DNA of 42,238 bases from an uncultured Collinsella sp. (lineage in GTDB: Bacteria > Actinomycetota > Coriobacteriia > Coriobacteriales > Coriobacteriaceae): contig CATXKN010000012.1 in NCBI GenBank assembly GCA_958370785.1, positions 1-42,238 of the forward strand, read 5' to 3'. The notes below the pieces were generated by a model. That model made no database searches and was not told the DNA's origin. It saw only the letters and a list, made by a program, of their open reading frames with translations. Below are positions 9,082 through 16,759 of the stretch, in pieces; position 1 is the first letter of the stretch; every line of letters starts with the position of its first letter. The translations under genes were made by a program, and so were the position numbers.

Positions 9082-9128
9082 GTGCACGCCGTACGGCGTG
9101 CACTATCCGCTAAAAGCGGATAGTGCAC
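9082..9128 (-). promoter_or_regulatory. Two mutually exclusive hairpins after second precursor gene
   Basis: A 13-bp perfect stem (9098-9110 with 9116-9128) spans the last codons and the TAG of the second Cys-rich peptide. A second perfect palindrome of 22 bp (9082-9103) follows and shares GTGCAC (9098-9103), so the two cannot form together. There is no U-tract. Such a structure between precursor and biosynthetic genes would protect the short peptide mRNA and reduce read-through, giving more precursor than enzyme. The function is inference. Confidence 0.55.
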
Positions 9129-9229
9129 TCCTGTGAAGAACACTTGGTGCTGCAGCTGCCGTGCGCGTAAAAGAAGCAATTGTTGCACATGGGCTCAGCC
9201 CCGGCTGACGGCTCGGTAATCCATTCCAT
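9110..9229 (-). CDS. Cys-rich RiPP precursor peptide 2 (39 aa)
   Basis: A 39-codon gene starting at ATG 9229 behind AAGGAGG. The product begins MEWITEP and ends CTIRF. Five cysteines lie at residues 15, 18, 26, 30 and 35 around the segment CFFYAHGSC. The other precursor 46 bases upstream has the same length and all five cysteines at the same positions, plus W3, I4, E6, P7, G10, P13, FFYAHG and the C-terminal T-x-R-F. Conservation between copies and strong ribosome-binding sites show these are real genes. With the SPASM maturase downstream, I infer a thioether-bridged peptide (sactipeptide/ranthipeptide type). There is no double-Gly site; the leader/core boundary is unknown, perhaps near P13. 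Confidence 0.8.
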   Translation of the reverse strand: MEWITEPSAGAEPMCNNCFFYAHGSCSTKCSSQECTIRF

Positions 9230-9275
9230 TTCATTCCCCTCCTTTCGCGGTAGAAAGCCAGTTCATCTCTGCCCC

Positions 9276-9395
9276 CTAGAAACGGAACGTGCAGGACTGA
9301 TTGGGGCACCTCTTCGTGCATCCCCCGTGCGCGTAGAAGAAGCAGTTGCCGCACGCGGGTGCAACGCCTTCCTCCGGCTCGTTAATCCAATCCAT
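9276..9395 (-). CDS. Cys-rich RiPP precursor peptide 1 (39 aa)
   Basis: First gene of the minus-strand operon, starting at ATG 9395 with AGGAGG five bases before it and a clear promoter at 9434-9462. The 39-residue product begins MDWINEP, has ACGNCFFYAHGGC in the middle and ends CTFRF. Cysteines lie at 15, 18, 26, 30 and 35, exactly as in the second copy. Differences cluster in the leader (residues 8-14) and between cysteines (27-34), as expected for paired variants of one product. The layout WI-x-EP leader, CxxC, then three more cysteines reminds me of Clo7bot-type Cys-rich peptides, but I cannot verify this. Confidence 0.8.
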   Translation of the reverse strand: MDWINEPEEGVAPACGNCFFYAHGGCTKRCPNQSCTFRF

Positions 9396-9433
9396 CTCTC
9401 CCTCCTTTCCTTGCATACCGAATTGATAATGTT

Positions 9434-9462
9434 ATTCTAATTCGATATGTATCATATTTCAA
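9434..9462 (-). promoter_or_regulatory. Promoter of the Cys-rich peptide operon
   Basis: TTGAAA (9462-9457), 17-bp spacer, TAGAAT (9439-9434). The first start codon is 39 bases downstream of the -10. The spacer holds a small dyad (ATATG-N3-CATAT), a possible operator. The surrounding 9420-9500 is strongly AT-rich. Confidence 0.7.
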
Positions 9463-9582
9463 TATAAGCTTATTTATATATTACACAAGGTAAGCACCCC
9501 CCTGCATCCAGCACAGGAAATGACTCTCTCGTTCCCCAGTGACGCGGCGAGAAATACAGGCCACTGCAGGACGTTGAATGAA

Positions 9583-9614
9583 CAGCCCGTGAAAACCGTT
9601 GTTTTCACGGGCTG
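9583..9614 (-). terminator. Hairpin after the XRE regulator
   Basis: A perfect 14-bp stem with a 4-nt loop (9583-9596, 9601-9614) lies 32 bases past the regulator stop. The minus-strand tail (TTCATT) is only weakly U-rich; on the plus strand CTTTTTTATT follows 14 bases later. It probably insulates the regulator operon from the peptide operon. Confidence 0.55.
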
Positions 9615-9645
9615 CACCTGCTCAATACTTTTTTATTCTCCAGCC

Positions 9646-9975
9646 TCAGTCGTCTCTAAGATCGACCACGTAAACATGATCTGACTCCAGGACCGGGTCA
9701 TCACCCGTCGCGGTCGCCCTGCTCAGCGCGTTGCGGGCGCGCCGCGTCGCCAGTTCCTCAAGTTCTCTTTCGTTGACGCGCTTAATAAGATCGCCAGGCT
9801 GGCAATCAAGCTCTACGCAAATATCCAGCAATGTCTTTAACCTAATTGCCTTCACCTTGCCATTTCGTATTTTTGAGATACTTGCCGGTGTGTGCCCGGT
9901 CGCCCGAATGATATCCGTACTCGTCTTTCCGCGTCGAAGCAATAAGCTTTCAAGCTCAATAATCAGATAGTCCAT
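9646..9975 (-). CDS. XRE-family HTH transcriptional regulator
   Basis: I start at ATG 9975 with GAGGGG upstream, giving 109 residues. The N-terminal 65 residues form a Cro/CI-type helix-turn-helix (LLLRRGKTSTDIIRATG, then SISKIRNGKVKAIRLKTLLDIC), ending in the usual DLI motif. An acidic tail follows. It lies eight bases after a DUF2975 membrane protein gene. This DUF2975-plus-XRE pairing is common in Firmicutes and Actinobacteria, where the small regulator is thought to work with the membrane partner. Directly upstream of the peptide operon promoter, it is the best candidate for controlling that promoter, but no operator could be matched. Confidence 0.75.
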   Translation of the reverse strand: MDYLIIELESLLLRRGKTSTDIIRATGHTPASISKIRNGKVKAIRLKTLLDICVELDCQPGDLIKRVNERELEELATRRARNALSRATATGDDPVLESDHVYVVDLRDD

Positions 9976-9983
9976 GCCGCCCC

Positions 9984-10523
9984 TCACACCAAATCCTCGG
10001 TCTGGTCTTGAAGCAGAGCTCCGTAGCGCCATATCGCAGAAATCGAGAAGTAGCAAACGGCCCCCAGCACAGCACCAATATCTATGGGCAGGGCCAGGTT
10101 TTCAAACATCGAATAGGCGTTCCCCAGCAAGTCGAAGGGGCCAATCACTATCGAAAGAAACCCCGGAGAAAACAAGAGGTCACCTATTGCTGCTGCAACA
10201 AACAGCCACCCGATAATCGAGATTCTTCGAGCATGCGAAAGGGTAAAGGGCGATTCGCCATGAGCCATGTCCATGCTGATTCCCCGCAGGGTCCATGTGG
10301 CCCCTCCGGAAATCAGAAGATACATCAAAGGAACCACTACGGAAACCGTCTTTGATGGATCATATAGGTTTCCTTGAGCAGCCATAAGCCCAATGGAAAT
10401 AACCACCACCACCGAACAGCAACACACCGCTATAAACAGCGCCGTAAACAGAATCCCAAGCCTTCTTCCGAGAGTCATCATCTTCTGGATGGACTTATCG
10501 ATCTTCTGGGCGCTATTCACCAC
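9984..10523 (-). CDS. DUF2975 family membrane protein
   Basis: A 179-residue protein with four predicted membrane helices (about 22-48, 60-80, 105-125, 145-165) and the segment TLRGISMDMAHGESPFTLSHARRISIIGW between helices 2 and 3, characteristic of DUF2975. Start: tandem GTG codons at 10523/10520 preceded by AGGAGGAG. It precedes the XRE gene by eight bases and should be co-transcribed. A role as a membrane sensor or sequestering partner for the regulator is inferred from frequent co-occurrence. Confidence 0.7.
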   Translation of the reverse strand: MVNSAQKIDKSIQKMMTLGRRLGILFTALFIAVCCCSVVVVISIGLMAAQGNLYDPSKTVSVVVPLMYLLISGGATWTLRGISMDMAHGESPFTLSHARRISIIGWLFVAAAIGDLLFSPGFLSIVIGPFDLLGNAYSMFENLALPIDIGAVLGAVCYFSISAIWRYGALLQDQTEDLV

Positions 10524-10640
10524 AGCTCCTCCTAAAGCAATCAGAGGTCTTCTTACTTACTGTTTTTCCTACATTGTAACGAACTCGATAAGAAGAGGGT
10601 CGCTTCACGCCGCGCAATCCCGAACTCCAAGCGTTTCTCA

Positions 10641-12244
10641 TCAGCATTGCCCATCTTTCGAGTCGAAATTCAAATCCAGTTTCTTATCGCATGCCAAAAT
10701 CAAATCCTGATCGTGGCTTACAACAAGAATTAGCTGATTAAAGGGGTTTCGAGAGACATACTCCGTGAACTCCCGACGGCTTTCTTCGTCTAAATCATTC
10801 GTCGGCTCGTCAAACACAAGCACTTCCGGTTGCCTGCAAAGTGCTGAGATTATCCTTAGCTTCCGATACTCTCCACCAGAAAGGTCCCTACAATTCTTAC
10901 CTTTTAACGATTCGACGGTTCGGCAGAAACTCGGCACAAGCTCGCAGAGATGCTCGCCCGTTCCCCGAATCGATGCCCTCTCAAGATAGTGTTCCACCGT
11001 TTCATTCGGAATAAAGAGCTTTTGCGGGCACACCGCAAACAGGTCATGTCGGATCGTCTCCATATCGAGCTCTTCATATGGCACCGACCCCAAAGCCCGA
11101 TGTCCCCCAGCAGAATATAGTCCAAGAAGCACCTTCAGAAACGTGCTTTTGCCGCATCCGTTCGGCCCGGTAATGGCATAGGTTTCCCCCTCTCGACGTC
11201 CACGGAGAGATCGCGGTACAAGTAGGGCTTTCCCGCGTATCGGTACGCGATGTTGGACAACGATATGCTCTCCACGTGCCCAACCGTGTGGGTGCCGCGG
11301 TCCTCGGCGTCCTCCGTCAGAGCCCCCAATCGGTCGAACGAGGCCCTTGCGTCCTGATACGATTTGAAATAATTCAAATAATATTTGAAGCATCCGAACG
11401 CCATCGAGTAATACGAGTTCACCATTGTGAACTCGCCAATGCTCATTCTTCCGCTTAATATTTCCATTCCGGAGATCACAAGCAACGCTCCCCGGAACAC
11501 AGATGAGATCAGGCCGTCGCTCGAGGTGGCCAGATTCGAGACCCTACTTGCTTTCATGTAAATCGGGTAGTACCCCTCGAATACCCCTTTGAGCGTCCGA
11601 GCGCTCTGGTCATATGCGCCATCGCACTTAATGTCAAACAACTGCGACAGCTCGCCGCTCACGGACGCGAAAAGCTTGCTCAACCCCTCCTTGTTCGCAA
11701 GCGAGCTGTTGTACAGCGGCTTTTTCAACGCCCTGAATAAAATGAAGTACGCAACAAGCGAACATGCACTTAACACCAGGAACACCGGATTGATCGAAAA
11801 CAGGATGATGCATATCAACACAACCAGAACGACGTTAAGCCCGATCGTCAGGAAGTTGTTCACGACAAACGATGACACCGCATTCGAATCCGCATACACC
11901 CTCTGCGTTGTATAGGATGGATCCGCCTGCTCCCCCTTTTCCAGGGGCCCCCGTTCAAACGACTCACACGTGGTCCCCATCAGTCTCGTCGTCATCTCCA
12001 AGATGACGCGCGATACGTTCACGCCCATCGCATGCGACATGAAGGAGGCCGATATCCCTATGCCCGCAACAAAGGCCGCAAACCATACGACGCGAGATGG
12101 GTCCCTATTCGTCACGAGAAAGTCTACAAACCCACCGTTTAAGGCGGGCATGATGCACGAGAGAGCGAAATTAACCAGCATGAGAATCACGAAAAGCCGT
12201 GACCCTTTACACCGAAACAACTCGTGAACCGTCTTCTTAAACAT
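10641..12244 (-). pseudogene. Fused ABC exporter (TMD-NBD) broken by a frameshift
   Basis: The N-terminal reading frame from ATG 12244 (GGGAG five bases upstream) encodes an exporter-type membrane domain and the start of an ATPase domain (SLSNIAYRYAGKPYLYRDLS). It then goes out of frame at a run of five G (minus strand, about 11185-11195). The other frame continues perfectly with ETYAITGPNGCGKST, signature DLSGGEYRK, VLVFDEPTNDLD and VSHDQD to a stop at 10641. Restoring one G gives a continuous protein of about 535 residues related in layout to the exporter at 3438-5072. Either a natural deletion, phase variation or a homopolymer sequencing error. It lies downstream of a DUF3784 gene. Confidence 0.75.
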
Positions 12245-12340
12245 GCCAGCTCCCATCAAGCGGCCTTTTATCCAAAACTGAATATGTTCGCCGCTTAATC
12301 GCTCCCATATATCCCTTGTTGTTAATCCTTGCTCAAGACA

Positions 12341-12694
12341 CTATCTCGGGCTGCGGTGCCCAGGATTCCATTTCACCTTTATATACATACGAATAGGCCC
12401 CCTATTTGCATAGGCAAGCGCGGCGATTATAACGGCAGCCACCATCAGGCCGAGAATAGCCCTTTTGTCCGGAAAAAGGGACGAGAGAAAAAGGCATATT
12501 GCGGAGAAAACTACAGACGCCCCCACCACTCGGTTTGCGCCTAGAGACTCGGCCGTCCGCTTTGCCTCCTCTAAACGCTCTCCCGATAGCAATGACATTC
12601 CGGCAAGCAATCCCGTGAGCTTGCCTCGATATATCATTATTCCGAACACCAGCAGCAGGCATGACCCCACCATTGGAACCACAACGTCCGACAT
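12341..12694 (-). CDS. DUF3784 family small membrane protein
   Basis: A 117-residue protein beginning MSDVVVPMVGSCLLLVFGIM, with GGAG eight bases upstream of ATG 12694 (ATG 12700 and GTG 12703 also in frame). It has three predicted helices: N-terminal, and two after a soluble segment LLSGERLEEAKRTAESLGANR. That pattern (helix, short tyrosine/charged loop, two helices) matches DUF3784 proteins, which often accompany ABC transporters or regulators. Its 5' end abuts the truncated radical SAM gene, which reads away on the other strand; its promoter is therefore either lost or inside that gene. Confidence 0.6.
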   Translation of the reverse strand: MSDVVVPMVGSCLLLVFGIMIYRGKLTGLLAGMSLLSGERLEEAKRTAESLGANRVVGASVVFSAICLFLSSLFPDKRAILGLMVAAVIIAALAYANRGPIRMYIKVKWNPGHRSPR

Positions 12695-12703
12695 CGCCAT
12701 CAC

Positions 12704-13539
12704 TCCAGTCCATTCCTTGTCATCGAATCCTTGCGGCGGCTCAGCGCATCTGGCGTCAAATGCAACCTCGTGTCAAACGGACTGCTCGCAAGCTCAATTA
12801 CTTTGCATGAGCTCGAACATACCGGTTTAAACGGCATACAGTTTAGCCTCGATGGCCTACGTGATTCTCATGAACATATGCGGGGGTTCCCGGGGCTATA
12901 CGACCGGGTACTAGACGCCATCGATATCACGCTGAACGAAACTTCGCTGCACCTTTCGATTGCCTTTTGTCCAACATCATTTAATGTCGACGATTTCAAA
13001 CCAGTTTGCACGATGCTCCGGGACAAGCTGAAATCGTCGAGCAGGACCGACCGAATTGACCTTCGAGTCAGCCACTTATGCTCCTCGGCAGAGCCCGAAA
13101 AAACCGCACAATTCGCCCTTCAAATAATCAATACCGTCGGTTGGTCAACACGATCAACGACCTTCGATACGATCCAGGCTATCGAGGCTACTTCATGTTT
13201 GAGTGGGGCGACCCCATCGACCACTTGGTCAGATTCCCCCAGCTGCAGATGCAATTTGACCAAGTGGCCATCCACGCCAATGGCGATATCGTCGTATCCC
13301 CCTATATACCTCTCATCATTGGAAACGTTCGCAAACACAGTCTTCAGGAATACTACGATGCCGGAATGGCAACCGTTTGGGATAAACCCGTTATTACCGC
13401 GTTGGCCAATCGCATGCACTCGATTGACGAGATGGAAGAGATCTCATCGTTGATTGCAGACATCAATATGGACGGCGACCTCTATATCGACCTAATCGAT
13501 GACGATCTAGGCGACCTGAGCGTCCTGTCCCAACTCTAA
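12704..13539 (+). pseudogene. Radical SAM protein, 5'-truncated and frameshifted
   Basis: From about 12716 the frame reads VIESLRRLSASGVKCNLVSNGL, then IQFSLDGLRDSHEHMRG, typical inner strands of a radical SAM barrel. The N-terminal CxxxCxxC segment is missing: upstream sequence on this strand only mirrors the DUF3784 gene, so a deletion joint lies near 12,700. At about 13,118 (CCCTTCAAAT) the frame is lost; adding one T would link FAL to SNNQYRRLVNTINDL and on to the stop at 13539. No SPASM-type cysteine cluster is visible at the C terminus. The 3' end lies 12 bases before a putative precursor gene, so this was probably its modifying enzyme. Confidence 0.7.
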
Positions 13540-13551
13540 GGAGATGTTCCC

Positions 13552-13734
13552 ATGTACGAGACCCCAGAAGTAGAGAAGATGGATTCCAAAACCGGCCCCA
13601 TTCCCGTTGTAGTCAACTTCGCAGCCGTCGTGGATAACGTAGTTGCAGCCGTCTACGATGCCGTCGTTGCGGCCTACGCATTCTGGTACTCGGCAGATAA
13701 CGACGGCACCGAGGCAAGTACGGCACAAAACTAG
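13552..13734 (+). CDS. Putative Cys-free RiPP precursor peptide (60 aa)
   Basis: ATG 13552 follows AGGAG at eight bases and the end of the radical SAM fragment. The 60-residue product has a polar leader-like start (MYETPEVEKMDSKTGPIP). A strikingly repetitive hydrophobic stretch follows, rich in Val, Ala, Tyr and Asp: VVVNFAAVVDNVV, then AAVYDAVVAAYAFWY, ending in SADNDGTEASTAQN. There is no cysteine or signal-peptidase site. A small peptide behind a radical SAM gene suggests a precursor, perhaps for epimerisation or carbon-carbon crosslinking. A small membrane protein is the alternative. The gene is intact though its presumed enzyme is not. Confidence 0.55.
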   Translation: MYETPEVEKMDSKTGPIPVVVNFAAVVDNVVAAVYDAVVAAYAFWYSADNDGTEASTAQN

Positions 13735-14053
13735 TCGCCAACCCATCGAGCAATCACCTCGCCTATCGCTGCATGCGATTGACTGCGCAGCCCTAGCCAA
13801 CGCCCAGAGCGCCTTGAAGAGCTGCTTGTAAAATTCGCTCATTCAACAACGCGATCTCTTCACCAATCTCGGCCGGCCCGACAGAACTGCACACCAGTCG
13901 GACCGGCCAGACCCATAAAACGCTGCGTCCCGTCCACACCACACCTCACGAAACTCGCACTGCCACCACATGGGCGATTCGCGCCTCGATGTTGCGGCGC
14001 GATACTATCACGAATAGTCCCCGTCCAACAAGGCTATCCCTTCCACAGGCGTT
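13735..14053. other. Gene-free spacer with one hairpin
   Basis: No coding evidence. An imperfect 12-bp stem (13871-13882 with 13897-13908, one mismatch) could terminate the plus-strand unit, but no U-tract follows. The rest holds nothing I can identify. Confidence 0.4.
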
Positions 14054-14829
14054 TCAACTGTCAGTGGTAGCATTAAACTGAACGGTGAAAAATACACTAA
14101 CACTAACAGCGGAGATGACGACGTCGATGCCCTTCATGCAGCTGAGCACGTCCATCGTCGGCTTCCATCGGGGCTGTTCCGACTGGGACTCCACCTTGGA
14201 TTCCAGGTCCTTCTTCTCGTCTACCGCCCGCTTGACGCGCTCCTTATAGCAGTCGAGGGTCTGCTGGGCCGTGGGGTCGGCCATCTCCGCGGCTTCGATC
14301 CAGGCCCAGTGCGCCCTGGTCCACGTCCCGAGCCTCCTTCTCTGGTCGTCTCCGCCGGGGTGGCACTGCCCATTCCTGGGCAGGTACTTGGAGAGGCGCT
14401 GCTTGACGGTAACACGGTAACCTCTCCCGGGCATCGGCGGGGGCCTGGGAGAGGTCCCTGGCGCCCTCGCACTCGCAGTCGGGGACGTGGACCTCGACGA
14501 TTTCGTGCAGTGCGAGCTGCTTGGCCGAAAACTCGGCGTCGCGCTTGTCGGTCTTGCGTCGCTTGTCGGCCGCGGGCCTCTGCATCTTGGAGACCGCGCC
14601 GATGACGCAGTCCACGCCGAGGCAGCGCGGCTCCCTGCAGAAGGGAAAGCCGGTGACGCCGGACTCGTAGACTGCCCCGGGCGACTCGATAGAAAGGATC
14701 GAGTCGGCGACGGAGGCGGGGTCGTAGGAGAAGGGGCTTCCCGCCGATCTCGCCCGTGAACGGATTGAAGGCGCATCCTTTGATGCTGCGGGCGTGCACC
14801 TCAAGGCCAATAGAGGCAACATGTGGCAT
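14054..14829 (-). pseudogene. IS110-family transposase remnant
   Basis: From ATG 14829 the protein begins PHVASIGLEVHARSIKGCAF, the N-terminal DEDD/RuvC-like strand of IS110 transposases. It continues in other frames with FSYDPASVADSIL, AVYESGVTGF, GAVSKMQRPAADKRRKTDK and RDAEF. In a further frame are QRLSKYLPRNG, WTRAHWAWIE and DVLSCMKGIDVV, where it stops. At least three frameshifts and loss of the C-terminal half (the Ser-containing Tnp20 domain) make it inactive. It marks the right boundary between the accessory island and the conserved malQ region. Confidence 0.75.
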
Positions 14830-15011
14830 TGTGAGCCAGTCTCGCATTGTGGCAACCTGGCTGGCTGCCGGATTTTAATGACGACGACCATTGTCAGCCT
14901 TGGCCCACGAATCAAAAGACGATACGAAGCAGGGGCTCACATTGTTCTGCTCATATCGTCTTTATGGCGCACTACCATTCACCGAAATTCGGCAACTTTT
15001 TCATTCTCTAT

Positions 15012-15040
15012 ATACATGTTTAAACAACATGTTCTACAAT
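15012..15040 (+). promoter_or_regulatory. malQ promoter with GntR-type operator
   Basis: TGTTTAAACAA (15017-15027) matches the sites found upstream of the binding-protein gene, gntR and the PTS gene. It lies where the -35 region of the -10 TACAAT (15035-15040) would be. I infer repression of malQ-glgP by the GntR protein at 24155-24874. Confidence 0.55.
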
Positions 15041-15053
15041 AGGGACAATAGAA

Positions 15054-16631
15054 ATGGAAACTCGGGACGAGCCGTCTATCCATCTACGGCGCAGCCCCTT
15101 ATTCAAAAGGACGGTGAGTGCATCCATGGAGCGTGCAAGCGGTGTTCTGATGCCCGTTTCGTCATTGCCCGGGCCTTACGGCATCGGCGGCTTTGGCCGG
15201 AACGCCTACGACTTTGTCGATTTCCTCGTATCGTGCAAACAACATTACTGGCAGATTCTGCCCCTCACGACGACGAGCTATGGCGATTCGCCCTATCAGT
15301 CGTTCTCGGCCCGCGCAGGCAACCCCAACTTTATCGACTTTGCCGAGCTTATCGAAGCTGGCTATCTAGAGCAGCGCGATATCGACGGCGTGTATCTGGG
15401 GTCTGACCCCACCAACGTCGACTACGGCGCTATCTTTGGCGGTCGCCGTCAGATTCTCGACCGTGCCGCCCAGCGCTTTGCGACTAACAAGCCTGCAGAC
15501 TTTGATGACTTTATCCAGGCCAACGAGGACTGGCTCATCCCCTACTGCGAGTTTATGACCGTTAAGGAGGAGTGCGGCCTTAGGGCGTTTTGGGAGTGGC
15601 ACGAGGAGCTTCGCTGCCGCGGCGGCGCCAGCAGCAAGGTTTGCGCCGACCATCCCGAGCGCATGCTGTATCACCAGATGACGCAGTACTTCTTCGATCG
15701 CCAGTGGAGCCGCCTCAAGGCCTATGCCAACGAGCGCGACATCCTTATCATCGGCGACCTGCCCATCTATGTCTCGCGCGACTCCGTCGAGATGTGGGCT
15801 ACGCCCGAGCTCTTTAAGATCGACGCCGCCGGTAATCCTGTGAGTGTCGCTGGCACGCCGCCCGATCAGTTCTCTGCCACCGGCCAGTACTGGGGCAATC
15901 CCATCTATGACTGGGACGCCATGGAGGCCGACGGTTTCTCCTGGTGGGAGGGCCGCATCCGCGCCGCCCTCGACATGTACGATGTCATCCGCCTGGATCA
16001 CTTCCGCGGCTTCGAGGCCTATTGGGAAGTGCCGTTCTCCTCACCCGATTCGTCCTACGGTTCGTGGACGCAGGGCCCCGGCCTCAAGTTCTTCAAGACG
16101 CTCGAGGAAAAGCTCGGCACGCTGCCCATCATCGCCGAAGACCTGGGCTTCCTAACCCCCGGCGTCATCGACATGCGCGACAACTCGGGCTTCCCCGGCA
16201 TGAAGATCTTGCAGTTCGCCTTTGAGGGCACCAACTCGTACTACCTGCCGCATAATTACATCGCCAACACCGTCGCCTATGTGGGCACCCACGACAACGA
16301 GACGGCGCGCGGTTGGTTTGAGGGAACGGCCACCCCGCGTCAGCGCGAGCAGGCGGCCCTGTACACCCACCAGCAGGCCGGCGAACCCATGGCCGATGCA
16401 CTCAACCGCACCATCGCCGCCAGCGTGAGCGATACCTGCATCTACACCATGCAAGACCTGCTCAATCTGGGCAACGAGGCACGCATCAACACCCCCGCCA
16501 CCCTGGGCGGCAACTGGACTTGGCGCATGCTCGATGGCGCCATCACCCGCGAGCTCGAGCACAAGCTCACCGGCTGGACCGAAACCTACTTCCGCATCCC
16601 GTCGGAAGCCGAAATTGAGCTTCCCCAATAG
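15054..16631 (+). CDS. malQ: 4-alpha-glucanotransferase (amylomaltase)
   Basis: A GH77 enzyme that transfers glucan chains between maltodextrins and releases glucose; cytoplasmic. Family motifs are clear: GVLMPVSSLPGPYGIGGFG at the start, DLPIYVSRDS, IRLDHFRGFEAYWEVP (with the nucleophile Asp), IIAEDLG (acid/base Glu) and VGTHDNETARGW. About 525 residues, normal for the family. Homologues usually begin near ATG 15126 (MERASGVL); ATG 15054 has a modest AGGGA site and GTG 15114 is also possible, so the start is uncertain. It precedes glgP and together they convert imported maltodextrins into glucose and glucose-1-phosphate. A predicted operator lies in its promoter. Confidence 0.93.
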   Translation: METRDEPSIHLRRSPLFKRTVSASMERASGVLMPVSSLPGPYGIGGFGRNAYDFVDFLVSCKQHYWQILPLTTTSYGDSPYQSFSARAGNPNFIDFAELIEAGYLEQRDIDGVYLGSDPTNVDYGAIFGGRRQILDRAAQRFATNKPADFDDFIQANEDWLIPYCEFMTVKEECGLRAFWEWHEELRCRGGASSKVCADHPERMLYHQMTQYFFDRQWSRLKAYANERDILIIGDLPIYVSRDSVEMWATPELFKIDAAGNPVSVAGTPPDQFSATGQYWGNPIYDWDAMEADGFSWWEGRIRAALDMYDVIRLDHFRGFEAYWEVPFSSPDSSYGSWTQGPGLKFFKTLEEKLGTLPIIAEDLGFLTPGVIDMRDNSGFPGMKILQFAFEGTNSYYLPHNYIANTVAYVGTHDNETARGWFEGTATPRQREQAALYTHQQAGEPMADALNRTIAASVSDTCIYTMQDLLNLGNEARINTPATLGGNWTWRMLDGAITRELEHKLTGWTETYFRIPSEAEIELPQ

Positions 16632-16679
16632 GAGCCACCGCGCCCGACTCTACCCCACCGTGCGGACGCGTCCGTTTTC

Positions 16680-16720
16680 CCCGCGCGAGGCCACTTCCAA
16701 TCCCTCGCGCGGGCTTCTTA
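16680..16720 (+). terminator. Hairpin between malQ and glgP
   Basis: A perfect 11-bp GC stem (16680-16690 with 16703-16713) is followed by CTTCTT. The weak U-tract suggests partial termination, so glgP may be reached by read-through from malQ. Confidence 0.5.
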
Positions 16721-16759
16721 TGAATTGCAGACATGAAACAACCCATCACAGGAGAAAAC

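Noticed and set aside
9082..9103. The palindrome after precursor 2 as an intrinsic terminator
   Set aside because: No U-tract on either strand, and downstream operon genes need read-through.
14309..14759. Plus-strand frames in the IS110 region
   Set aside because: Mirror frames of the decayed transposase; no start signals or domains.
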